This document shows, piece by piece, positions 49,898 to 60,501 of a DNA stretch of 64,000 bases. The notes under the pieces are model-generated. The model was given only the letters and a program-made list of their open reading frames with translations, was not told where the DNA came from and did not search any database. Position 1 is the stretch's first letter; every line of letters starts with the position of its first letter. The DNA lies in contig JAHBMJ010004650.1 in assembly GCA_018398765.1 (NCBI GenBank), positions 1 to 64,000 of the forward strand. The letters are read 5' to 3'. Source of the DNA: Chromera velia (Eukaryota > Sar > Chromeraceae). The position numbers were made by a program, and so were the translations under genes.

Positions 49898-50956
49898 AGC
49901 ACGCAAGCAAATGCAAATGTACATGCACCCAAAATGCGCAACTGATCGAAGGAGAGACACAACCTGAGGATCCAAACGAGCGAATCGAGGTAGAAAGAGA
50001 CAGAACAGAGGACAAGCGAACTTCCTGTCCGCAAAGAAGAGAAAGTCTGATTTGACCAGAACTCTATCTGGCCCACAAGGGGAACCAAGTCCCCAAAAAA
50101 CAGACGAGAAAAAGAAAAGAAAGAGCGGGAGAGAGAGAGAGACATCATTCGACAAACAGCGTCTCCATGTGCATGCGCACACAGAAGGAGAAAAATGTGT
50201 AAGGAGTCTAAAGGGAGAGGCTGAATGAAAAGTTTTCTTCTCATTTCTCTCTTGCATTTTCGAAGTATACGAACGTCGTGCGTCTACAGGGAGGCCCTAT
50301 CCATCGATCGAGGACGTCTCGAAAGACAGCGATGTGTCTCTGAATCGGTGTGAGAATATGACAGAAAGAAAGGGAAAGAGAGCTTGGGAGACACGCAGAG
50401 AGTGGCTCCAAAAGAACGGAAAGACACAAAGGATAGATAGATCTCCAAGGCTGCATTCTTCTTGCAACACCCCTCCCTTTTGAGAAGAGAAAAAAAAGGA
50501 GAAGGGTGTCTGGCGAAACAGAGAGAAGCACCGGGTAGACAGACAAGTTCATGCAGGCTTGCCGGACTGAAATGAAATTCACCTGCATGCTTGTCTGTCC
50601 GCCTCGTGCTTTCATTCTTTCGTTCTTTTTTTGAGAGAGCAGTCTAAAAAACACACAGGATGCGAGGTGCGCTCCCCACCCCGGCTGTCCTGCTTCTCCT
50701 ACATGCAGTCTGCCTCTATGAAGGGAGACCCAAACGACGCGGCACGCCTGACTGAGACGCAAGAGTGCTCCCCACCTTTTGTCGACAGGGCCCTAGGGCA
50801 CCTCCACGCCCCTCACTCGAACGCTGAAAGGGCGATCGAGAAGCATGCAGGATACAAAAGAAGTCTTCGCTATCAGCACATTGGCCGGGCAGGAACGCAC
50901 ACACAGCAACACAGCACAGCACAGACGGGACGGCATGTGAATGCAGCTAGAGACGA

Positions 50957-50986
50957 AGGAAGGAAGGAAGGAAGGAAGAAAGGAAG
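50957..50986. repeat. (GAAG)n microsatellite
   Basis: Short imperfect tetranucleotide repeat downstream of the ASPM-like gene. Confidence 0.85.
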
Positions 50987-51215
50987 GATGGGCAACAGCA
51001 ACGTCGCAAAACGCTCTATCAACAGTAATTGATTTGAGTCCCTAGTCACTCATCCATTCACTGAGCTCCTACAGGGATGCATCCGCGAAGGTGCCTGCAT
51101 GCCTCAACATTTCTTCATGACTGGGTGTCGCCAGTCACCCAGCCATTCTACTTCCGTTTCCCTCCCTCCCTCCCTCCACCCCCCCATGCATACACGCACT
51201 CGATCGATCGATCAG

Positions 51216-52748
51216 TCAGAGGCCAACCAACTGACGCAGCTCCCCTGCAAGACGCAGATCCTTGCCCGTCCCTGTCGTCGTTGCCGTGCCCTTGCCCGCA
51301 GCCGACTGACCACCCCTGGCGGCAAATTTCGACTGGAGGCCGACAGGTTTCGAGGCCCCAGGCGTCACTGCCGCATTCCGCTGTGTCACCGCACTGACCA
51401 GGAAAGCAAGCGAGAGAGGAATTTGAGAGGCGGCAGCAACTGCACCTCCTCCCCTCTTGGCAAGACTTTGACAGGGTCCTACAGCGCACTTCTTCTCATT
51501 CTCATTTTCTCCCTCCTCCCCCGGTTCCAGGTCTCTCTCTCTGCCCCCCTGGTTCTCTTTTTCTACCTCAAGCTCTCCCTCTGCTTCCTCAGAGAGGACA
51601 AACCCGCACGGGGACACACCTGCAGGCCTGCCATCTGAGCCTGGGCTCTTGACAGGCTTCGAAGGTTTCATCGTCATCTGCACAGGGGCTACCAGGGGAG
51701 TCCGAAACACAGTGCGCGGCTCTCTATCCCGCATATTCCCCCCATGCAGAGGCCGCCCAACCCCCGAGGACAAGACATTCGTCCCCCCTTGGGAGGACCC
51801 TCCTGCCTGTTGGGGGATCTGAGGGAGGTCTAGGGGCAGTCCTGCATTCAGGCACAGGAGCTGGAACTTCTCGGCGGTCTGTCTGTCGATTTGACGGAGA
51901 CGCATGCGGAGCCTGACCAGCCTCTCTCCCTCTCTTTCTCGTCCCCTCCGTCCCGCCCCGGCCTGGGACGCCTGGCCGGTCCCCGGCCTGCTTGCAACGG
52001 TCGAGGAAAGGAAGGGGACGAGCGACTCGATAGACAAGCGGAGCTCGTCTTCAGACGGCCTCCATGAGGAGGAAGGCAGAGACAGGAAACGGGAGGGATA
52101 CACCAGATGTTGCAGTTTTGCCAACTGAGGATCCTCTTTTTCGATTTTTGAAAGAAGGGAACGAATCAGAGGCTGCACACGGACAGCCAAATCTGTGGGA
52201 GGACCCCGGAGAGACCTTCCTCCTCGGACCTCTGGTCTATTTCCCTTCTCCCTCCCACCTCGAAGATTAACGCCCCCCTCCATCCCTCCCTTGGCTCTTC
52301 CAAAACGGCGCTTTGGTGTAACCCCCTCCTCTTCAGCGTTCACGCCATCTGTCCCCTTCGGTCTCTGCTGCCCCGCATTCTCCTTATCCTCTCCACCTCC
52401 ACCCACTGAGGGGTCCGCATTCCCTCCCCCCCGACTCCCCCTCTTCTTCGCTCCCGATCTCTGACGGAGACTGCTGCCACTGATCGTCCCTCTTGGAGGG
52501 GTCCCTGGAGGCACGCACCCCCTCACACTTCCAGAGCGTCCCTGCGACGACGCACGCACCCTCGCCCCCGCCCCCCCCCCTGCGGCCTCTCTCTCAGCGT
52601 GGGCCTCCTCTGCCGCCCTCCTGTCGATCTGGAGGACCAGACGGCAGAGGCAGAGTGCCAGAGGGGGCACGTGAGAAGTCTCCGAGGACAGAGACGACGT
52701 CTTCGAGACTGCACGCACAGCCCCTCGAATCAAGGCCTCCCCGAGCGT
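51216..52748 (-). CDS. ASPM-like gene: last exon, low-complexity tail
   Basis: 511 codons from a TGCAG acceptor to a stop at 51216. It begins TLGEALIRGAVRAVSKTSSL and PLALCLCRLVLQIDRRAAEE (helical), passes through Gly/Arg/Ser-rich linkers, a second helical stretch LVYPSRFLSLPSSSWRPSED and LVRLRMRLRQIDRQTAEKFQ, and ends in an Ala/Gly/Thr-rich tail. No named domain seen in the second half. Confidence 0.6.
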   Translation of the reverse strand, partial: TLGEALIRGAVRAVSKTSSLSSETSHVPPLALCLCRLVLQIDRRAAEEAHAEREAAGGGAGARVRASSQGRSGSVRGCVPPGTPPRGTISGSSLRQRSGAKKRGSRGGGNADPSVGGGGEDKENAGQQRPKGTDGVNAEEEGVTPKRRFGRAKGGMEGGVNLRGGREKGNRPEVRGGRSLRGPPTDLAVRVQPLIRSLLSKIEKEDPQLAKLQHLVYPSRFLSLPSSSWRPSEDELRLSIESLVPFLSSTVASRPGTGQASQAGAGRRGREREGERLVRLRMRLRQIDRQTAEKFQLLCLNAGLPLDLPQIPQQAGGSSQGGTNVLSSGVGRPLHGGNMRDREPRTVFRTPLVAPVQMTMKPSKPVKSPGSDGRPAGVSPCGFVLSEEAEGELEVEKENQGGRERDLEPGEEGENENEKKCAVGPCQSLAKRGGGAVAAASQIPLSLAFLVSAVTQRNAAVTPGASKPVGLQSKFAARGGQSAAGKGTATTTGTGKDLRLAGELRQLVGL

Positions 52749-55700
52749 CTGCACACAAGAGAGAGAACGAAAAAAGGGAATCAAAAGAGTTGATAATCAG
52801 AGTGTATCTGGGAAAGGAATGGCACGTGGAATGGATCCGCGGGGGGAGCAGATGGGCTTTGACAGAGGACATGATAACCTTCTACAGGAAGAGATCTTGT
52901 GAGCTTGCACGCGCGATCTTCGTCGAAAGTTTCTCTCTTTCAATCAGAACAACGAGCCTGCCCCTTCGCGTACGTTTGCATTCTCCCTCCGTCTCTCCAT
53001 CTATCCATCCAACCAGATCCCTCACTCACCCTCACGGCTGCGGTCTGCACCCCTCTGTCCGCATGAGAGAGCGAGTTCACGAAGCACGACAACGTTACTC
53101 TCCGCATCAAATTGTCCGTCGGCCCACGAGCGAGTGAGTCCATTACGGTCAGCAAGCTCTGCAACGTACATCGAGAAGGAAACGGAAACTTCTACGCGTT
53201 CACATACACATCCATGCACACACAGAGACACAAACACACACACGCCGAGGAAGAAAGAGCAGCTGTGTGAATAGTGCTTTCCTTTTTGTTGAGAAGACTG
53301 AAGGGGCTGACAGGCAGACATGCAGACCCCTCCTCTCCTCTTTTTCAAATCGTTGAACAAAAAGAAACCAAGTAGACAAAAGTAGAACAAACAAAAGAAA
53401 TAGAGCAGAGCGCGAATCTTCATGACGAAGAGAGAGTAAAGACATACAAATCGAGAAGGAGAGGACTCGACAGGCCGGATCAGCAGCAGAAAAACACACA
53501 CGCAAATGAAGTCCTCTGAGGAAAAAGCAGGAAAACACGTGCATGATCGAAAAGCTCATTTGCCTCTCTCTGTCAGATCCCCCCCCCCTTCTGTCGACAC
53601 TGCATGCCTCAATAGATAAAAAGATCACCTGCAGGACCTCCACCCTGCCCGCCACCAGGGTCGCACAGCTTCTGCTGAACGCGGCGGCGACGTCCAGCGT
53701 TCTGCAGGCGGCAAAGAGCGTGTCCAACCGGTCCTCATCTCCTCTTACGGCAGAGAGGGCAGAATCCACGCGGCACCCTGCACAGAGAGGGACAGGAAGG
53801 ACAGTCAGTCCATCTATCCGTCCAACCCAAAGTCATGCAGCCAAGATTCCATGGATGAACAGAATAGTGAAGAACTCCATCACAACGACTGCGACCGCCT
53901 GGAGTCCCTGAGTCGTTGCAGAGCGACCAAGTCTTTCATACAGCTCAAGGGGGGAGGTACGTGAGCTTTTCCACAACCCTACTTACCAATGCCTTCCTCT
54001 GGTTTCAGTTTCAAAAGCCCTCGAGACCTCAGCTCCCCTCTCCTGCTGCCGACTTCGTCCATCCCCCAATACTCGAACCACACACGAGAGACCACCCCAC
54101 GAGTGATGTGGCCTCTGACAACGCGCTGAGAGAAAAAAAAAAAGAGAAAAGAGCGCAGATGGGAGTCAAAGAGAAAAGAAGAGGACGCGACGGGGAGAAA
54201 GATAAAGCAACCTGAAATGCAGGAGCCAAAAACAAACTGAGCGAAAGGTCTCGGGTGGAAGGGGGGACAGGAAAAGGCGCAGTTTTATTTCTTGACGGTA
54301 CAGAGGAAGATGATGCAATGCATTGTGCCAGCGAACGCAAAAGCGGGAGAGGACTCCTTCAAAATGTCAAATTTGTGCAGCAGCTGCCGATCGTGAAATT
54401 GCAGACAGTCCGATTTCTTTCGACAGGCGAACCTCGACACGCAATTCCACACCCACCCACGAGCACAGAAAGCAAGACAGCCTCCCACCAAAGTCCCCAC
54501 TGGTTACCTACCTGTATGAGCAGCAGAGCCCGCCATCGCCTCTTTCGGAGCCTCTCTGCCTGCACCTGCCTCGTCCACGTCTGGATCCGCAACGCTGCCT
54601 GGAAACCCCCGGGGATCGCCTCCAGGCGCCGCAACGCCTCCCGCCTCTTCGCCACCTCCACCCGTCTCCATGCAACTGCAGCGCTACAGGCCCAGAGTGT
54701 GCGAATCCATCTTTGGACCCTGCGGGCCGCATGGACCGCCCGCCGTCGACCATTGACTTCCTCTCGACACCCCGCACGCCGCCTCCAAAACTTCTGCAGT
54801 CGCCTGACTGACCCCACTACCTCATGTCGCAAGGCAATCACCTCTCGACAGGCCAAATACTTCCTCCACCAGGACTGCACACGCCGACAACCCCGCAGAG
54901 CCTCCTGTCGATATGCAGAGAGTTCACGGCAAACCACACGACTCCTCCAGCACCGCTGAAGACGACGAACTTGGGAGACGACCTCATGCCGCACTGCCAC
55001 AAAATCCTGGCAGACCCGGTGCCGTCTCCAGCACGACTGGATGCACACCACGCCGGAAACAGCCCTATAACGGAAGGTAACATGGGGCCTGCAAGATGAC
55101 CTCCTCTTCCAGAACCTCTGCACTCGCCTGATGGCACCAACAACCAGATTGCGAGCCAAGACCGCATTGCGGCAAGAAGCATGCCGTCGCCAGCAAAGTT
55201 GAACGCGACGAATTGCAGACACGGCCTCGACGCGAACAGCAATGAAAGGACGGCACGTCGAACGGTTTCTCCAGAATCGCTGCAAACGACAAGCAAACGA
55301 CAACGCAACCAAACGAAATGCCACAAACGACCGACACGCAAAACGCCGTCTCCATGAAGCTTGAATGCGCGATGCCATCCAAACCGTCCGCTGCCTCCAT
55401 CCTACGAGCTCAGCACACGCCAAGCGTCTCCTCCACGCTTTCTGGATGAGCGACGCCGAAGACACTGCAGTGTGGCGGCACGCAACAAGGTCACGGCATG
55501 CTTCGTGCCTCCTCCACGCTTTCTGAATCAGCGACGCTGAAGACACTGCAGTGTGGCGGCACGCAACAAGGTCACGGCATGCCTCGTACCTCCTCCACGC
55601 TTTCTGGATCAGCGACGCTGAAGACACTGCAGTGTGGCGGCACGCAACAAGGTCACGGCATGCCTCGTGCCTCCTCCACGCTTTCTGGATCAGCGACGCT

Positions 55701-58700
55701 GAAGACACTGCAGTGTGGCGACACGCAACAAGGTCACGGCATGCCTCGTGCCTCCTCCATGCTTTCTGAATGAGCGACGCCGAAGACACTGCAGTGTGGC
55801 GGCACGCAACAAGGTCACGGCATGCTTCGTGCCTCCTCCACGCTTTCTGGATCAGCGACGCCGAAGACACTGCAGTGTGGCGGCACGCAACAAGGTCACG
55901 GCATGCTTCGTGCCTCCTCCACGCTTTCTGAATGAGCAGCGCCGAAGACACTGCAGTGTGGCGGCACGCAACAAGGTCACGGCATGCCTCGTACCTCCTC
56001 CACGCTTTCTGGATCAGCGACGCCGAAGACACTGCAGTGTGGCGACACGCAACAAGGTCACGGCATGCCTCGTACCTCCTCCACGCTCTCTGAATGAGCG
56101 AGGCCGACGACACTGCAGTGTGGCGGCACGCAACAAGGTCACGGCATGCCTCGTGCCTCCTCCACGCTTTCTGGATCAGCGACGCAGAAGACGCTGCAGT
56201 GTGGCGGCACGCAACAAGGTCACGGCATGCCTCGTGCCTCCTCCACGCTTTCTGAATGAGCGAGGCCGAAGACACTGCAGTGTGGCGGCACGCAACAAGG
56301 TCACGGCATGCCTCGTGCCGCCTCCACGCTCTCTGGATAAGCGAAGCCCCATACACTGCAGCCAGACGACATTCAACGAGGTCTCGGCAGGCGCAGGACC
56401 GTCTCCACGCTCTCTGAAGGAGCGCAGCTGCACTCACTGCAACGTGTCGACGTTCAATGAGGTCTCGGCAGGCCTTGTGCCGCCTCCACGCTCTCTGGAT
56501 GAGCGAAGCCCCATACACTGCAGCCAGACGACATTCAACGAGGTCTCGGCAGGCGCAGTGCCGTCTCCACGCCCTCTGAATGAGCACAGCTGCACTCACT
56601 GCAACATGTCGATGTTCAATGAGGTCTCGGCAGGCGAAGCACCGCCTCCACGCTCTCTGGATGAGCGAAGCCCCATACACTGCAGCCAGACGACATTCAA
56701 CGAGGTCTCGGCAGGCGAAGTGCCGTCTCCACGCCCTCTGAATGAGCACAGCCGCATGCACCCCACGTTGACGCCATGCAAAAAGGTCAGCACAGGCAGA
56801 GTGGTTTCGCCAGGCTGTCTGGATACGGCTGACTGCTGCGAGAGCAAAGCATCGTTGCTGTCTTTCGAGGTGTGTGGCCAAAACCCTTCGGACGAAACGT
56901 TGGACAAAAGCTGCAGCTGTCTCCCTCTCTCGTCCCCAGGCCTCCACAAGTTCACTTTCCTTCCTTGCAGTAACAGCTGTGGCCCCCCTCCATGCCCTTT
57001 GGATGAGGACAGCGGCGTGTCGTTGCCTCTTCAGGACCTCAGAAGCGAGGTGTGCTCTCACTGCCGACTGAATAGAGATCACCGCAAGACGGGTGTGCAC
57101 AGGAGCAGCCGGGGTCCAGTGTCTGCATGCAGGTGGATAGACAGAGGGAAAGGGGAAGGCGAAGGAGGCGGCTCCAGAGTAGTGACGAGTAGATGAACAG
57201 CGCAAAAGAGAGTACAAGTTGTTTCCCCGTCAGAAACCAAAGGGGCAGGGAACAAAGGAAAGAGAGACGACAGCATGAATTGTTCTTTGAAGCAAGGCAG
57301 ATATAAAAGCGTTTTTTGTCCCTTCCGTCTCTACATCTGTTCCCTAATCGTAAAAAGCGCACGGAATGATGGATGGATGGATGGATACAGAGGGCAACAC
57401 AACCTCCACAACTCCCTGACGGACTGACCGTCTGCACCGCAAAAATCGACGAAAGTGTCTCTGGACAACCACTGCAGCCCGGACGCGAACCGCAGCCCCC
57501 TCCCCGCTCCCATGGAAGGCCCCATGCACAAGCGCAGAGAATGCAAACAGGGTCCCTGCCCCACTCCCCAGGCACCCTGCAGAGGCATCCGAGGTCTTGC
57601 TAGAGGCAGGAAGGTACTCAGCAGCCTTGTGTTGGGAGTTCTGCTGTCCGGACGAAGAAGCAGAGGAAGAAGGGAGGTGCGAGGAGGGCCCTCGAGTGCC
57701 TGTTGAGCTCTCCTCTCGACCTTTCACGCTCAGTCCTGCAAGCATACGCACGCAAGAAGAGGGAAAAAAGGGCCAGCCACGACACGTGGAGAACTTCAGA
57801 GACATACAGCTACTGAAAAGGGCACGAAAGAAAGAAAGAAAGAACATCTGAAAGAAGTTCTCGAATTCACGAAAGTGCCCTATTTTGCACCAACTGACAT
57901 AAAGGGAACAAAAAGAGGAACCCCCGCTTCCTCAAGGAAAAATGGGAGGAGACTCAGTAGAAAGGCCTGAACCATAACACATGGCAAGAAGCAAAGACTT
58001 GACTCTCTTGACAAAAGTCACAAACCGACTGACCGAAAAAGGCCACGGGAAGACCGAGTGGTGCCGCGAGGGCGTCAATTTGTTCTGCCAGCGCCGTTAG
58101 CTTTCCCTTCGAGAAGGTTGGAGCCTCTGTGAACAATCTCACTTTCTGTCTCTTTGAGATTTGGACCTGAGACACACCGTCAGGGGTGACACGACCCCCA
58201 AGCTTAGAGACAGGCCCCGCTTTCACGGGCGTGCGGCATGCAGGAGGAGACGCCCTCTCAGTTCCTTCTGTCATCCCCCCGGAGGGACCAGGGGGGCTGC
58301 CTGTTGACAATGTGGTCGTTTCACTTTCCAGCGGCCCCCTTGCCATCAACCCCAAAATGTTTCGGAATGCCACCAGGGTCCGACCCAACTGGGCCTCTGA
58401 GAAATCTGGGACGACGGGGAAGGAGAGCGTCGTCTCCACCGTTTCACGTTGTATCTTCCGCTCAGCCCGACGGCGGCGACCGGGTATTGACCACAAAAAT
58501 CGACGCATCCTTCCTCTCGGCCCCACAGCAGCTGGGCTTTTGTGGGAACCTGGGCTTCTCTTATTGTTGGTTGGACGGCTGGAAGTATGGAAGAGCGAGT
58601 GTGTCGGGTAAAGGAGACTGGTGAGGTTGAGCCATCTGAGGAGAAGATGAGCTTCTTCACAGGGAAGCGTCTCAGACCGCATACCCATACACAAACGGAC

Positions 58701-60462
58701 TTTGAACGGATCGACTAAGCTCGGACGGCTGCGTCGACAGAGCTCTAGAGGGTATGCAGAGGGCACAGAATCAGAATTTTCCTTCTGGGTCATGTCCTCG
58801 GCCTCCCTGAGCAGATCTGCACGTCTCTCTCGCAGCAGGTGTCGGAAGGTTCGGGGCCCCTCGTGAGTTTTTGTGAGGGGCTGGGAGAACTCTGCCAGAG
58901 CCGCACCCCCTCCCCCTCCAGTTCCTCCGAGAAAAAGGGGGGTCGTCAAACTCAGCTGTGCGCCCTCTGCTTCTACAGCTGCCTGCCTCTTTGCCTCAAG
59001 ATAGATCCTCAGCATTGAGGCGATAGAAGACTCAAGCAGGGGGACGGAGAGACGGGGAACAAGAGCAAAGGCACCCAGGATAGCGCTGGTCGTCTTCAGC
59101 AACGCCTTTTCATCGCCTGCAGAAGGGGGAAAAGGAGGAGGGCAGCGACGAACAGAAAAGAGAAATTCCTGCAAAGCCGAAGGTGCTCTGTCACAAAAGG
59201 ACCGTAATGAAAGAAACAGATGGAGCACTGGCTACTCCACGTGGGGTTCTAAAAAGCATACTTCAAATACGCGTGGATGCACTCTGCAGACAGCCATGCA
59301 GAATTTCACAATGCAGACGGGAAAAGGCAAGAAAGACAACAGACAGAAAACTGGAACTCGTCTGTTTGTATCTTTCTTTCTTTCTTTCTTTCTTTCCGTC
59401 TTGGGAGTCCTTGCCTCAAGCTCAGTCATCCATTTGATCAATGTGCGCCCTTCTCCCCTTCCTTTCTCACGTACACATGCGCAGCGGTCTTCGAAGAAAA
59501 ACACACAGAAAGATCGATGTCCCATGTTCACATCCTGCCCCCCCTCCTCTAAGTCATTTTGCATCCTCAATCCTATCCCACGATTGATTGAGGCACTCAC
59601 CTTGAGACCCCTTCCTGCCGTCCAATCCCGACACCATGCTCACAACGAAATCCGAGAAGAAGCACTGCTGCTCATTCCCCTTCCCCTTCTTCTTGTCCCT
59701 CCGAGCAGCCCACTCCTTCAAGGCCCCCTCGACGAGGGAGTGGTTGAACCGTCTCCGCATCGAGTCCGTGGCTGGCTGCCTCACCCTCTGCACCAACACA
59801 CGCACGCACGCAGGGGGGCAACAGGAATGCATGCCTTCTGTGTATAAATTACAAACGTTTCAGAAGAGCGTCTACACCTTTCTGCGGAAAAAAATGGGCA
59901 AAATCACAAGTGACAAGGGTGGAGCTGGCAGTGGAAAAACAAACAACAAAAGACCGTGCCTCTGTTCGGCCGTGTTGGCAGGCAGGCAAGCAAGTAACGA
60001 CCGTCGATATGCGTAAGAGAAACGGACCTCACACAGCATCTGATGAGTTCCCCCGCTGCCCTCCCCACATCCTCGGAGAAGAATGTCGACCAGGCGGGAA
60101 CAGATTGTGCCGTCTTGCAGACCCAGGGGGGAAGACAACCTGAATGCGAAGACAACAGAGAAAAGAATGGAAGGGGGCACAGCATTTTCTATGGCAAACA
60201 ACCCTTTTAGAAATGAATCGGACGGCGCACAAGGCCACCTGTCAACGGTCTCAATAACATGCTCTCATATCCATCCCACTCCATCAGATCTACTTTAATC
60301 TGGGAGAGGAAGAGTTCTAGGCTCTACAGGGCAGGAAAGACGAAGCAAAAGAGAGGGGTAAAGCCGAACGCGGATTATTTTTTCTCTTCTTTCCACTGAC
60401 CTCCACCTCACGTTGTCTGCCCAGCAACGGGTGTACTGCAACCTCAGGTGTTCCTTCTGCAG

Positions 60463-60501
<39 letters not shown>

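Larger units (their letters stand above)
48275..51215. other. Intergenic region between the two large genes
   Basis: It contains the TATA-like box at 48500, a GCATGC cluster at 48720-48765, an AT-rich island (about 48,900-49,560) and, from 49.6 kb, GC-richer sequence with a CA microsatellite. ORFs at 49687-50257 are low-complexity or pyrimidine-driven and have no recognisable domain. No tRNA or rRNA seen. Confidence 0.5.

Noticed and set aside
49687-50257. Overlapping 170-185-codon minus ORFs in the intergenic region
   Set aside because: They are driven by a CA microsatellite and pyrimidine-rich DNA; three frames are open at once and none shows a domain or splice support.
51148-51638. + strand and alternative-frame ORFs over the last ASPM-like exon
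   Set aside because: They are shadows of a GC-rich, low-complexity coding exon whose minus-strand frame is open for 511 codons.
55715-57196. A 493-codon + strand open frame across the IQ array
   Set aside because: It is the antisense shadow of the 81-bp in-frame repeat; the minus strand encodes the clear IQ motifs, and an 81-bp unit keeps other frames open by periodicity.
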